DNA from: Burkholderiales bacterium
Lineage (GTDB): Bacteria > Pseudomonadota > Gammaproteobacteria > Burkholderiales > Casimicrobiaceae
NCBI GenBank assembly: GCA_025927765.1
Contig: JAICKU010000007.1
Location: 19,729-83,728 of the forward strand
Length of the DNA: 64,000 nt
Direction: 5' to 3'
Of this stretch, positions 44,198 through 54,618 are shown in pieces. The notes beneath the pieces are model-generated. The model was given only the letters and a program-made list of their open reading frames with translations, was not told the DNA's origin and searched no databases. Made by a program: the position numbers and the translations under genes. The first letter of the stretch is position 1; each line of letters opens with the position of its first letter.

Positions 44198-45537
44198 GCG
44201 ATATCCCTGAGGCGCTCGGCCTGCGGCAGGCGGGCGAGCAGCGTCCGTTCGAGCGCGGTGCGCAAGGGCGCCAGCGGAACGCGCTCGACGACGTCGTGCG
44301 CGAATGCGTAGGTGAGAAGCGCGCGCGCCGTGGCCGGATCGATCGCGCGCGAGCGGAGGTAGAAGAGGGCGGTCTCGTCGAGTTGGCCGACGGTGGCGCC
44401 GTGCGAGCACTTCACGTCGTCGGCGTCGATCGTCAGCTCGGGCTTGGTGTCGATCTCGGCCGACTTCGACAGCAGCAGGTTGTGGTTCGCGAGGTGCGCG
44501 TCGGTCTTCTGCGCGTCCGGCCGCACGATGATCTTGCCGTTGAACACGCCGCGCGCGCCGTCGTCGAGCACGCCCTTGTACAGCGCGCGGCTCGTGCCAT
44601 TCGGTTTCGCGTGGTCGACGAGCGTGTGGTGGTCGACGTGCTGCCGGCCGCCGACGAGGTAGAGCCCCGCGAGCGAGGCTTCGCATCCTTCGTCGTCGAA
44701 CGCGGTGGCGATGTCGGCACGCGACAGCGCGGCGCCGAGCGCGATCGACTGCGACTCGAAACGGCTCGACCGCCGCTGCGCGATGTGCACGCCCGCGATG
44801 TGGAACGCGCGTGCACCTTCCTGCTGCAGCTTGCAGTGGCCGATGCTCGCCTTCGTTCCGATGTCGATCTGCGTCACGGCATTCGTGAAGTAGCTCGCGG
44901 CACCGGCACTCACGTGATGCTCGATCACGAAAGCCCGGGCGCCCGCTTCGGCAACGATGACGTTGCGCGGGTGTGCGACGACGTCGTCGCGCGTCGTCAC
45001 GAAGAGCGCGTGCACCGGCTCGCCGAGCGTGACACCGGCGGCAAGGTGCAGATACAACCCGTCACGCGCGAATGCGGCGTTGAGGTCGGAGAAGATCGTG
45101 TGGCCGGTGCGCGTCGCGAAGGCCGCTTCGAGCCGCTCGGGCTCGCGCGCCAGCACGTCGGCGACGCTCGCAAGCGTGCAGCCGGCCTGCAACGCTCCGA
45201 TGCGCGACAGCGCCGGCGAGAAGCGTCCATCGACGAAGACGACGAGATGCGCGCCGAGATCGGCGAACGTGAACGGGGCGACGTCGACGACGGGTGTGAC
45301 GTCGCTCTTCGTGCCGAGCGTGTACGGCCGCTTGGCGAGCGCTGAGATGTTCGTGTATTTCCAGGCTTCTTCGCGCGTCGTCGGCAACCCGCGCTCGACG
45401 AACCGCTCGAGCGCCTGCCGCCGCAGCTTGGCGAGCCACGCGACGTTCGCGCCCGGCAGCGCCGACGCAATGCGCGTGAAGTCGGCCGCAACCGGGTCGG
45501 GCGCGGTTTGCGAGGCGAGGGCGACGGCAGCCATCAT
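44194..45537 (-). CDS. sufD: Fe-S cluster assembly protein SufD
   Basis: Scaffold component, 447 residues, that pairs with SufB. The N-terminal helical region has TREEAWKYTNISAL, and the C-terminal beta-helix contains QHVDHHTLVDHAKPNGTSRALYKGVLDD and the C-terminal CSHGATVGQLDETALFYLRSRA motif with the conserved Cys and His. ATGA overlaps join it to sufC and sufS. There are two adjacent ATGs; the first overlaps the sufC stop. Confidence 0.92.
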   Translation of the reverse strand: MMAAVALASQTAPDPVAADFTRIASALPGANVAWLAKLRRQALERFVERGLPTTREEAWKYTNISALAKRPYTLGTKSDVTPVVDVAPFTFADLGAHLVVFVDGRFSPALSRIGALQAGCTLASVADVLAREPERLEAAFATRTGHTIFSDLNAAFARDGLYLHLAAGVTLGEPVHALFVTTRDDVVAHPRNVIVAEAGARAFVIEHHVSAGAASYFTNAVTQIDIGTKASIGHCKLQQEGARAFHIAGVHIAQRRSSRFESQSIALGAALSRADIATAFDDEGCEASLAGLYLVGGRQHVDHHTLVDHAKPNGTSRALYKGVLDDGARGVFNGKIIVRPDAQKTDAHLANHNLLLSKSAEIDTKPELTIDADDVKCSHGATVGQLDETALFYLRSRAIDPATARALLTYAFAHDVVERVPLAPLRTALERTLLARLPQAERLRDIA

Positions 45538-46346
45538 TTCGCCGCCTGCGCCGTTTCGCGCGCCGTTTCCTGCTCGATCCAGCCGTAGCCGCGAGCCTCG
45601 AGCTCGAGTGCGAGCTCCTTGCCGCCGGACTTCACGATGCGGCCGTGCGCGAGCACGTGCACGAAGTCCGGCACGACGTAGTCGAGCAGGCGCTGGTAGT
45701 GCGTGACGAGCACCATCGCACGCTCCGGACTGCGCAGCGCGTTGATGCCTTTGGACACGACCTGCAGCGCGTCGATGTCGAGACCCGAGTCGGTCTCGTC
45801 GAGGATCGCGAGCGCAGGCTCGAGGAGCGCCATCTGCAGGATTTCGTTGCGCTTCTTCTCGCCGCCGGAAAAGCCCTCGTTGACCGAGCGGAACAGGAGC
45901 TGGTCGTTCATGTCGAGGAGCTTCATCTTTTCCCGGATCAGCGACAGGAATTCCATCGCGTCGAGCTCCTGCTCGCCGCGGTGCCTGCGCACGGCGTTGA
46001 CGGCCGCCTTCAGCAGGTACACGTTGCTGACGCCGGGAATCTCGACCGGATACTGGAACGCGAGGAACACGCCTTCGCGCGCGCGCTCTTCGGGCGCCAG
46101 CGCGAGCAGATCGTGCCCTTGATAGCGCACTTCGCCGCCCGTGACGGTGAAGGCTTCGCGACCGGCGAGCACCTGCGCGAGCGTGCTCTTGCCCGAGCCG
46201 TTCGGGCCCATGATCGCGTGCACCTCGCCCGGATTCACCGTGAGGTCGAGGCCGCGGAGAATCTGCTTGTCGTCGACCTTGACCGCGAGATCGCGGACCA
46301 CCAGCATCGGCTCGCCCGATGTTCGTTGCTTGTCGTTCGATGGCAT
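45534..46346 (-). CDS. sufC: Fe-S cluster assembly ATPase SufC
   Basis: Soluble ABC-type ATPase, 270 residues. Walker A GPNGSGKS is near residue 47, the signature FSGGEKKRNEILQM near 160-173 and Walker B LAILDETDSGLDIDAL follow. The LFLAFQYPVEIPGVSN-type segment is SufC-specific. It powers conformational change in the SufBCD scaffold. It starts one base after the sufB stop. Confidence 0.94.
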   Translation of the reverse strand: MPSNDKQRTSGEPMLVVRDLAVKVDDKQILRGLDLTVNPGEVHAIMGPNGSGKSTLAQVLAGREAFTVTGGEVRYQGHDLLALAPEERAREGVFLAFQYPVEIPGVSNVYLLKAAVNAVRRHRGEQELDAMEFLSLIREKMKLLDMNDQLLFRSVNEGFSGGEKKRNEILQMALLEPALAILDETDSGLDIDALQVVSKGINALRSPERAMVLVTHYQRLLDYVVPDFVHVLAHGRIVKSGGKELALELEARGYGWIEQETARETAQAAK

Positions 46347-47795
<1,449 letters not shown>

Positions 47796-47835
47796 CGATA
47801 TCGTCTCCAAAAGGCGCGCATCCGGACCGGCCGCC

Positions 47836-48291
47836 TCAGGCGATCGATCGCGCCGCGCGCTTCAATGTTTCGAGCGGGACCCTGTGCGTGACCGGGCGCG
47901 CCATCTGCTCGAGGGTCACGCGCGACAGGGCATCGAGCACGATCTCGTTGATGCTTCGCCAGCTCGCACGCACCGAGCAGGCCGCTTCCTGCGTGCAGAT
48001 GCCCGGCGTGGTGCTGCATTCGGTCATTCCGATGGGACCATCCATCGCGTCGATGATTTGCGCGATCGAGATGTCCGCGGGCGCTCCATGCAGCCGATAG
48101 CCGCCGTGCGCGCCGCGCGACGACGTGACGAGTCCGCTTTTGGCGAGCGTTTTCAGGATCTTGCTGACGGTCGGCGTCGCGAGACCGAGGCGGCTCGCCA
48201 CCTCGGCGGCGCTGTGCAGGCGTGCGGGCTCGCGCGCCATCGACGCCATCACGACCGTCCCGTAATCGGCCAGCTTGCTTACGCGCAGCAT
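47836..48291 (-). CDS. Rrf2-family SUF regulator (IscR/SufR-like)
   Basis: Winged-helix Rrf2 regulator, 151 residues, starting [19 protein letters not shown]. The HTH region is [25 protein letters not shown]. Three cysteines, Cys92, Cys99 and Cys105, in the [17 protein letters not shown] loop can hold an Fe-S cluster. As the first gene of the suf operon it probably represses the operon when its cluster is loaded. A matching palindrome lies about 90 bases upstream. Confidence 0.9.
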   Translation of the reverse strand: MLRVSKLADYGTVVMASMAREPARLHSAAEVASRLGLATPTVSKILKTLAKSGLVTSSRGAHGGYRLHGAPADISIAQIIDAMDGPIGMTECSTTPGICTQEAACSVRASWRSINEIVLDALSRVTLEQMARPVTHRVPLETLKRAARSIA

Positions 48292-48308
48292 CCGTCGACC
48301 ATCCCCGT

Positions 48309-48367
48309 AATGAGGGTCGGACCCTCATTTCATTTCACGCCGGAAGTGAGGGCCTGACCCTCATTCC
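48309..48367. repeat. REPIN-like element, copy 5 (two palindromes)
   Basis: AATGAGGGTCGGACCCTCATT (48309-48329) is a palindrome with a single unpaired centre position. A second copy with GGAAGTGAGGGCCTGACCCTCATTCC follows at 48342-48367. It sits inside the 5' untranslated region of the suf operon, between the operator and the regulator start, so a hairpin there could affect the mRNA. Confidence 0.65.
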
Positions 48368-48378
48368 CTGGCAGCAGT

Positions 48379-48403
48379 AATAGGGACTATTTTAGTCCTG
48401 AAT
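48379..48403. promoter_or_regulatory. IscR/Rrf2-type operator of the suf operon
   Basis: GGACTA-TTT-TAGTCC (48384-48398) is a perfect inverted repeat within AATAGGGACTATTTTAGTCCTGAAT. The layout (ATA, GACT, AT-rich core, AGTC) resembles the type 1 IscR site known from E. coli. It lies 93 bases upstream of the Rrf2 gene on the same transcript and is the obvious autoregulatory site. Confidence 0.7.
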
Positions 48404-48534
48404 GGGCTCGCACGCAACCGAGCCGCCCGGCCGGTGACGTCAGTTCAGGCGATACGCCGCGTGGAAGGCGACGCGCTGCTCCACGACCGCTGCGAGCCCC
48501 GAGCGCGAACGCGACGAGGCGAGTGCACGCGCGT

Positions 48535-49365
48535 TCAGTGCGACATCAGCACCGGCACGGTCATCGAGCGCAGCATCGTGCGCGTGACGCCGCCGAGCAC
48601 GAGTTCGCGCAATCGCGCGTGCGCATAGCCGCCCATCACGACGAGGTCCGCCGACAGGTCGGCGACGCGTGAGAGCAGCCACTCTCCGATGCCGACGTCG
48701 CCCGATTCCTGCCGGTCGATGTCGGCGGCGATGCCATGCGCCGCGAGCCAGGCGGACAGCCGCGCCGCCGAGAGCCGCTCGCCGACGTCGTCGTCGTTGT
48801 CATTGTCGACGGCGACGACGCTCACCTTCTGCGCCCGCTCCAGCAGGGGCATCGCATCGCCTACGGCGCGCGCGGCTTCGCGACCGCCGTCCCAGGCGAC
48901 GAGCACCCGGTCGCCGAAATCGACGGGCGCGCCGATGTAGGGGACGACGAGCACCGGCCGGCCGCAGCCGAGCACGACCTGGCTCGCGAAGTTGTCGCCG
49001 CTGCGCGCCGTGGGGTCGCGCTGGCTCAGCACCGCCACGTCGGCGCAGCGCGCGGCGAGGATGGCGGCGTCGACGGGATTTCCGGCCGGTGCACGCCACG
49101 CCACGTCGCGCACGCCGGCCGCACGCGCCGCCTTCTCGAATGCAGCCTGGGCATCGTGCTGCGCCTCGCTGTACTCGTCGAGGCGATCGGTGGCGACGTC
49201 CGGAGGCAGCAGCGCGGCCCCCGACGGCGTCATCGTCGTGCCCGGCACGAGGTAGGCGCCGACGATGCCGGCGTCGAACTCGCGGGCGAGGCGGAACGCG
49301 ACGTCCATCCTCGAACGGCACGACGGGGCGTCGTCGACGTGTACGAGCAGACTCTTCCAGGCCAT
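48535..49365 (-). CDS. Universal stress protein, tandem UspA domains
   Basis: A 276-residue protein with two UspA-like domains (about 1-150 and 155-276). The second carries the ATP-binding pattern DLVVMGGYAHARLRELVLGGVTRTML. The first is more diverged, though it keeps a RPVLVVPY strand. GGAGG nine bases before the ATG at 49365 supports the start. Such proteins respond to starvation, redox or membrane stress. It is divergent from the phospholipase gene; an imperfect direct and inverted repeat occupies the gap. Confidence 0.87.
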   Translation of the reverse strand: MAWKSLLVHVDDAPSCRSRMDVAFRLAREFDAGIVGAYLVPGTTMTPSGAALLPPDVATDRLDEYSEAQHDAQAAFEKAARAAGVRDVAWRAPAGNPVDAAILAARCADVAVLSQRDPTARSGDNFASQVVLGCGRPVLVVPYIGAPVDFGDRVLVAWDGGREAARAVGDAMPLLERAQKVSVVAVDNDNDDDVGERLSAARLSAWLAAHGIAADIDRQESGDVGIGEWLLSRVADLSADLVVMGGYAHARLRELVLGGVTRTMLRSMTVPVLMSH

Positions 49366-49420
49366 CGTTGGTCCTCCGGGCAGGGTCCAAGCTTCCCCGA
49401 CAACGCCGGCAGGGTCAAGG

Positions 49421-49438
49421 TGTCGGAAAACGCCGACA
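49421..49438. promoter_or_regulatory. Inverted repeat in the USP/PLD divergent gap
   Basis: TGTCGG and CCGACA flank a six-base AAAACG core. A similar AACGCCGGCAGGGTC about 25 bases to the left forms a direct repeat with AACGCCGACAGACCC. The pair could be a tandem regulator site, but no regulator is known here. Confidence 0.35.
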
Positions 49439-49486
49439 GACCCGGAGGCCGTGCCTCGCCGAGAATGCACGGGGACGATCGTACAC

Positions 49487-51700
49487 GTGAGCAACGAGAC
49501 GCTATCCGCGCCGGCCCCGGCCCCGGCCACGACGCCGCGCACCCGCGAGGGCCGCCTGCTCGTGCCGGGCCGCAACTGCTGGCGCATCGAGCGGGCGACG
49601 CGGCTCGCATTCCTCGTCGACGGCGAGGATTACTTCGGCGCGGTGCGACAGGCCCTCGTCCGCGCGCGCCATTCGATCCTGATCCTCGGCTGGGACATCG
49701 ACAGCCGGATGCTGCTCGTGCCCGACGGCGCGAACGACGGCTATCCCGAGCCGCTTGGCGACTTCCTGAACGAGGTGGTCGCGCGCCAGCCCGCGCTTCG
49801 CGGCTACGTGCTGTCGTGGGACTTCGCGATGCTCTACGCGATGGAGCGCGAGTGGCTGCCGATCTACAAGCTCGACTGGCGCACGCACCGGCGGCTGCAT
49901 TTTCGCCTCGACGACCGGCATCCCGCCGGCGCGTCGCATCACCAGAAAGTGATCGTCGTCGACGACGCCCTGGCGTTCGTGAGCGGCTTCGATCTCACGC
50001 GCTGCCGCTGGGACACGAGCGCGCACGCCTGCGACGATCCGCGGCGCGTCGATCATCGCGGCGAGCATTACGGCCCGTTCCACGACGTGGGCGTGGTCGT
50101 GACCGGCGATTGCGCGCGGGCGCTTGGCGACCTCGCACGCGAACGCTGGCGGCGCGCCACCGGCCACGAGCCACGGCAGACGCCGCAGGGCGACGGCACC
50201 ACGCTGTGGCCCGAGGGTCTCGCGAGCGACGCGACCGACATCGACGTCGCGATCGCGCGCACCGAGCCCGCCTTCGCGGGACGCGACGCGGTGATGGAAG
50301 TGCGCGCGCTGCACGAAGACGCGATCGCGCACGCAGAGCGCTACGTGTTTGCCGAGAACCAGTACTTCACGTCGCGCACGATCACCGACGCGTTCGCGGC
50401 GCGGCTGCGCGACGCGAACGGGCCCGAGATCGGTGTGGTGTCGCCGTACGCGCAAAGCGGCTGGCTCGAGATGTCGACGATGGGCGTGCTGCGCGCGCGC
50501 ATCCACCGCGCGCTGCGCAACGCCGATGCATACGCCCGCTATCGGCTGTATTGCCCCACGCTGCCGTGGCTCGACGCCGCGAACGGCTGCCTCAACGTGC
50601 ACAGCAAGGTGCTCGTCGTCGACGACGACCTGCTCACCGTGGGTTCGGCGAACCTGTCCGAGCGCTCGCTTTGCGTCGACACCGAATGCAACCTGGCGAT
50701 CGAGGCGGCCGGCGACGCGCGCGTCGCGCAGACGATCGCGAGCTTTCGCAATCGTCTTCTTGCCGAGCATCTCGAGGCGAGCGTCGACGAGGTCGCTGCG
50801 ACGCTCGCGCGCGAACGCAGCCTGCACCGCACGATCGATGCGCTGGCGCATCGCGATCGTCGCGCGCTCATGCCCGTCGAGCCGAAGTTCGATGCCGCGC
50901 TCGACGCGATCGTGCCCGATCCGCACGTGTTCGATCCCGAGCAGCCGCTCGACCCCGACCGCATCGCCGACGAGCTCGCACCGCACGAGGCGTTGCGCAG
51001 CAGCACGCGCGGGCGCCTCGCCGCGACGCTCGCCGTCGTCGCCGCCCTCGCGAGCATGGCACTCGCGTGGCGGTTCACGCCGCTGCACGACTGGCTGGCG
51101 CTCGACCGGCTCGTCGCGTTCGGCGAGAGCTTTCGCGACGAGGCGTGGGCGCCGTTCGCGGTGCTCGGCGCCTACATCGGCGCGGGCCTGCTCGCGTTCC
51201 CGCTGCTCGTGCTGGTCGCGGTGACCGCGATGGTGTTCGGCCCGTGGCTCGGGCCGCTGTACACGATCGTCGGCGCGCTCGTGTCGGCGGCGCTCACGTT
51301 CGGGATCGGCCGTCATCTCGGACGCGAAACGATCCGCCGGCTGGCGGGGCAGCGCGTCAACGAGCTGTCACGCCGGCTCGCGCGCCGGGGCCTGCTCGCG
51401 ATCGTGTTCGTGCGCATGCTGCCGGTGGCGCCGTTTTCGATCGTCAACGTCGTCGCGGGCGCGTCGCACATCCGCTGGCTCGACTTCCTGCTCGGCACGT
51501 TCGTGGGGCTCTTGCCCGGCATCGTCACGATGACGTTCTTCGTCGACCGCGCAATCGCGGCGCTGCGCCATCCCGGCCCGAAGACGTTCGCGCTGCTCGC
51601 CGTCGCGCTCGCGCTCGTCGTCGTGCTCGTGCTGGTGCTGCGGCACATGCTGCGTCGCCGCCGCGATCAGCCTTCATCCGGCGCGAGTCATGCCGGTTGA
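49487..51700 (+). CDS. Phospholipase D / VTT-domain fusion protein
   Basis: A 737-residue protein joining a two-HKD phospholipase D/cardiolipin-synthase domain to a C-terminal VTT (DedA/SNARE-associated) membrane domain. The HKD motifs are His152-x-Lys154-x4-Asp159 and His372-x-Lys374-x4-Asp379, the second followed by GSANLSERS. From about residue 505 come six or more helices with VFGPWLGPLYTIVGALVSAALTFGIGRHLG and RMLPVAPFSIVNVVAGAS. It probably makes or remodels phospholipid at the inner membrane. The GTG at 49487 is the only reasonable start. It overlaps the next gene by 11 bases. Confidence 0.87.
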   Translation: MSNETLSAPAPAPATTPRTREGRLLVPGRNCWRIERATRLAFLVDGEDYFGAVRQALVRARHSILILGWDIDSRMLLVPDGANDGYPEPLGDFLNEVVARQPALRGYVLSWDFAMLYAMEREWLPIYKLDWRTHRRLHFRLDDRHPAGASHHQKVIVVDDALAFVSGFDLTRCRWDTSAHACDDPRRVDHRGEHYGPFHDVGVVVTGDCARALGDLARERWRRATGHEPRQTPQGDGTTLWPEGLASDATDIDVAIARTEPAFAGRDAVMEVRALHEDAIAHAERYVFAENQYFTSRTITDAFAARLRDANGPEIGVVSPYAQSGWLEMSTMGVLRARIHRALRNADAYARYRLYCPTLPWLDAANGCLNVHSKVLVVDDDLLTVGSANLSERSLCVDTECNLAIEAAGDARVAQTIASFRNRLLAEHLEASVDEVAATLARERSLHRTIDALAHRDRRALMPVEPKFDAALDAIVPDPHVFDPEQPLDPDRIADELAPHEALRSSTRGRLAATLAVVAALASMALAWRFTPLHDWLALDRLVAFGESFRDEAWAPFAVLGAYIGAGLLAFPLLVLVAVTAMVFGPWLGPLYTIVGALVSAALTFGIGRHLGRETIRRLAGQRVNELSRRLARRGLLAIVFVRMLPVAPFSIVNVVAGASHIRWLDFLLGTFVGLLPGIVTMTFFVDRAIAALRHPGPKTFALLAVALALVVVLVLVLRHMLRRRRDQPSSGASHAG

Positions 51701-52409
51701 CGCTGCCGCGCAGGGCGCGAAGCTGCTGCGCGTCGCGACGTGGAACATCCACGGCGCCGTGGGCGTCGACGGCCGCTACGTGCCGGCGCGCATCGTCTCG
51801 GTGCTGAAGGAGATCGACGCCGACGTCGTCGCGCTGCAGGAAGTGGCGTCGGCCGAGGCGCATGCGAGCTTTCTCACCGGGCTCGAGCGCGACACCCGCT
51901 ATCACGTCGTCGCAGGCCTCCTGCGGCAGCGGCACGGATCGGACTTCGGCAATGCCGTGCTGTCGAAGTACCCGGTGAAGAGCGTCGCGCACCTCGATCT
52001 TTGCGTCGACACGTACGAGCCGCGCGGGGCCCTCGACGTGTGCATCGACGTCGGCGCCCATCCGCTGCTGCGCGTGCTGGCGACGCACCTGGGCTTGCGT
52101 CCCGGCGAGCGGCGCGAGCAGGTGCGACGCATCCTCGCGAAGGTCGAGCGCGAAAGCCCGCACCCGACGCTCCTCATGGGCGACCTCAACGAGTGGTATC
52201 TATGGGGGCGGCCGCTGCGCTGGCTCCACTCGCACTTTCGTCACCGGCCCGTCGCGCCGCGCACGTTTCCCGCGCGCCGGCCGGTGTTCGCGCTCGATCG
52301 CATCTGGGTGTCGCCGTCGGAAGCGCTCAGAAGCCTCGCGCGGCACGCGAGCCCGCTCGCGCGCGTCGCGTCCGATCACCTGCCGCTCGTCGCCGAGATC
52401 GTCGTGTAA
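51690..52409 (+). CDS. Endonuclease/exonuclease/phosphatase family protein
   Basis: A 239-residue EEP-family hydrolase. RVATWNIHGAVG, ALQEVAS, HLGLRPGERREQVRRIL, LLMGDLNEW and the C-terminal ASDHLPLVAEI are the metal and catalytic motifs (Asn, Glu, Asp-x-Asn, Asp-His). It overlaps the phospholipase D gene, paralleling the E. coli ybhP-clsB (ybhO) pair, so it may act on a lipid phosphate or diester rather than nucleic acid. No signal peptide is present. Confidence 0.85.
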   Translation: MPVDAAAQGAKLLRVATWNIHGAVGVDGRYVPARIVSVLKEIDADVVALQEVASAEAHASFLTGLERDTRYHVVAGLLRQRHGSDFGNAVLSKYPVKSVAHLDLCVDTYEPRGALDVCIDVGAHPLLRVLATHLGLRPGERREQVRRILAKVERESPHPTLLMGDLNEWYLWGRPLRWLHSHFRHRPVAPRTFPARRPVFALDRIWVSPSEALRSLARHASPLARVASDHLPLVAEIVV

Positions 52410-52429
52410 CGGCTTCTCAAGGGAGACCC

Positions 52430-53554
52430 ATGCGAAACCTGCTGCTGCAACTCTTTCTCGCGGCGATCGTCGGTTATGCGACGGCGCGCTACGCCGTCCA
52501 GAGCACGCCGCCACCGACCACGCCGGCGCTGCCACCGCTGCCCCCGGCGCAGCAGCCCGCGACGCCACCCACGACGAAGGTGCCGCCCCCGGCGACCGCG
52601 GCGAACGCCGCGGGCGCGGCGCTCAGCGTCAGCTTCCGCAGCGCGGTCGAGCGCGCAGCGCCCTCGGTATTCACCGTGCATTCGGCGCGCACGGTCTCGC
52701 GCGGGCCACTCGGCCTCGGCGGCACCGCACTCCTCGCCGAAGGCCTGGGCTCGGGCGTGTTGATCGACGCGGACGGTGACGTCGTCACGAACAACCACGT
52801 GGTCGAGGGCGCGAACGAGCTCGAGGTGGCGCTGCCCGACGGCTCGGTGCGCAAGACCAGGCTCGTCGGCGTCGATCCGTATTCGGATCTCGCGCTGCTT
52901 AAAATCGACGCGAACGGTCTGCGGCCGATCCAGCTCGGCGACCTGTCGCAGGTGGCGGTGGGCGACGTCGTGCTCGCGATCGGCAATCCGCTCGCCGTCG
53001 GGCAGACGGTGACGCAGGGCATCATCAGCGCGCTCGGCCGCAAGGGCCTCGACATCAACCCCATCGAGAACTTCATCCAGACCGACGCGGCGATCAACCC
53101 CGGCAATTCCGGCGGCGCGCTCGTGGACACGTCGGGTCGCCTGATCGGCATCAATTCCGCGATCCTGTCACGCGGCGGCGGCTCGGAAGGCATCGGCTTC
53201 GCCATTCCCGTCGACCTCATGCAGAAGGTCGTCGCGAGCCTCAAGAAGAACGGTCGCGTCGCGCGCGGCTTCCTCGGCGTATCGACGATGGAGCCGCAGA
53301 ACGGCCAATCCGGCGCGCTCGTGGCGGCGCTCGAGCCGCGCGGGCCGGCCGACCGCGCAGGCGTCAAGCCCGGCGACGTGATCGTCGGCTTCAACGGCAG
53401 CAAGATCGACAACCCCGAGGACGTGGCGGCGGCGACGCTCGAACTCGAGCCGGGGACGAAAGTCACGCTCGACGTGCTCCGCCGCGGCGACCGTCAGGAC
53501 ATTCAGGTGACGCTCGGCACGCGTCCGCCGCCGCAGCAGCTCCAGCGGCGCTGA
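52430..53554 (+). CDS. DegS/DegQ-like serine protease (HtrA family)
   Basis: Trypsin-like periplasmic protease, 374 residues, with one N-terminal membrane anchor (about 3-18) and a Pro/Thr/Ala-rich linker (25-60). The catalytic triad is His123 (TNNHVV), Asp153 (SDLALLK) and Ser227 (NPGNSGGAL). A single PDZ domain covers about 270-365. One PDZ and an uncleaved anchor resemble DegS more than DegP. GGGAGA precedes the ATG. Whether it cleaves an anti-sigma factor is unknown; none is nearby. Confidence 0.9.
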   Translation: MRNLLLQLFLAAIVGYATARYAVQSTPPPTTPALPPLPPAQQPATPPTTKVPPPATAANAAGAALSVSFRSAVERAAPSVFTVHSARTVSRGPLGLGGTALLAEGLGSGVLIDADGDVVTNNHVVEGANELEVALPDGSVRKTRLVGVDPYSDLALLKIDANGLRPIQLGDLSQVAVGDVVLAIGNPLAVGQTVTQGIISALGRKGLDINPIENFIQTDAAINPGNSGGALVDTSGRLIGINSAILSRGGGSEGIGFAIPVDLMQKVVASLKKNGRVARGFLGVSTMEPQNGQSGALVAALEPRGPADRAGVKPGDVIVGFNGSKIDNPEDVAAATLELEPGTKVTLDVLRRGDRQDIQVTLGTRPPPQQLQRR

Positions 53555-53591
53555 GCGCGCGTCGGCGCGGCGACGATGCCGGCCGGTGCTT

Positions 53592-54530
53592 TCACGGGCC
53601 TTCGTGATTGACGACGAAATCGTCGGGCACCGGCGGCCCCCAGACGTAGAACGAGTCCTGCGGCGCATGGTCGCCGGGCACCCAGTCGACTTCGGCCGGA
53701 ACGTAGTCGAGGCCGAACGAATATTCGGCGAAGCTTCCCCAAGGATCCTGCACGTAGTGGAAGTAATTGGAGCCGATCACGTGACGGCCGAGGCCCCAGC
53801 CTTTGCTGTAGCCGGCGTCGCGCATGCGCTCCGCGCCGAGGCCGATGTCGTCGATGCTCGGCACGACCCAGCTCGAGTGATGCAGGCCGGGACGCTCCGA
53901 TTTCGCGAACGCCAGCACGTGATGCTCGCTGCCATGCGGCGCATGCAGGAACGCGATCAGGTCGCCCGAGCGATCCGACAGCCGCAGCCCGAGCGTTTGC
54001 GTGTAGAAGTCGACCTGCGCCTGCACGTCGGGGGTGAAGAGCAGCACGTGCGACAGGTAGCATGCGCGGACGCGCGGCGCACCGCTGCGCGACGGCGCGG
54101 CGGCCTTGCCGAGGCGCGGCGCGGCTGCCGGCGCCGGCGTGGGTGCCGCCGGCGATACCTTGGGGCCGGCGACGAGTTGCACGAGCGTCCCGTCCGCATC
54201 GCGCGTCCATGCGCCGCGGCTGTCGGCGAGCGGATGCGCGTCGGCTCTTCCGCGCACCGCGAAGCGTGCGGCGAGGCGATCGAAATCGTCGTCGTACGCG
54301 GCGAACGACAGGTACGAGAGCTTCTTGGGCCGGCCGTTGGCGACGAGCGTGCCCCAGCGATGCGGCGAGGCGTCGGTCGCAAGATCGAGGCGCGTGCCGT
54401 CGCGCAGCGCGCACAGGCCGAACGTGCGGTAGAAACCTTCGGCGAGCGCGATGTCGGGTACCGTGAACGCGAACCGGTCGAGCGAGTGCACGCCGAGCGC
54501 GTCTTTGCGGCGGATGATCGGGCCACCCAT
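53592..54530 (-). CDS. VOC-family extradiol dioxygenase-like protein
   Basis: A 312-residue protein with two VOC (glyoxalase/bleomycin/dioxygenase) domains, about 10-125 and 155-290, joined by an Ala/Pro-rich linker (about 125-150). The second domain keeps the Fe ligand pattern: His in YLSHVLLFTPD, His in GLHHSSWVVPSID and Glu in GSFAEYSFG. The first looks degenerate, as in many type I extradiol dioxygenases. It may cleave a catecholic ring, but the substrate is unknown. GAGGTGATC directly precedes the ATG at 54530. Divergent from the SDR gene. Confidence 0.8.
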   Translation of the reverse strand: MGGPIIRRKDALGVHSLDRFAFTVPDIALAEGFYRTFGLCALRDGTRLDLATDASPHRWGTLVANGRPKKLSYLSFAAYDDDFDRLAARFAVRGRADAHPLADSRGAWTRDADGTLVQLVAGPKVSPAAPTPAPAAAPRLGKAAAPSRSGAPRVRACYLSHVLLFTPDVQAQVDFYTQTLGLRLSDRSGDLIAFLHAPHGSEHHVLAFAKSERPGLHHSSWVVPSIDDIGLGAERMRDAGYSKGWGLGRHVIGSNYFHYVQDPWGSFAEYSFGLDYVPAEVDWVPGDHAPQDSFYVWGPPVPDDFVVNHEGP

Positions 54531-54618
54531 GATCACCTCGAATGAACGCCCCTTCGATCCGGACACGATAGCAAAATTGCACGATGGCGAGGAGATCGAT
54601 CCGAAGCGAGGAGGCGGG

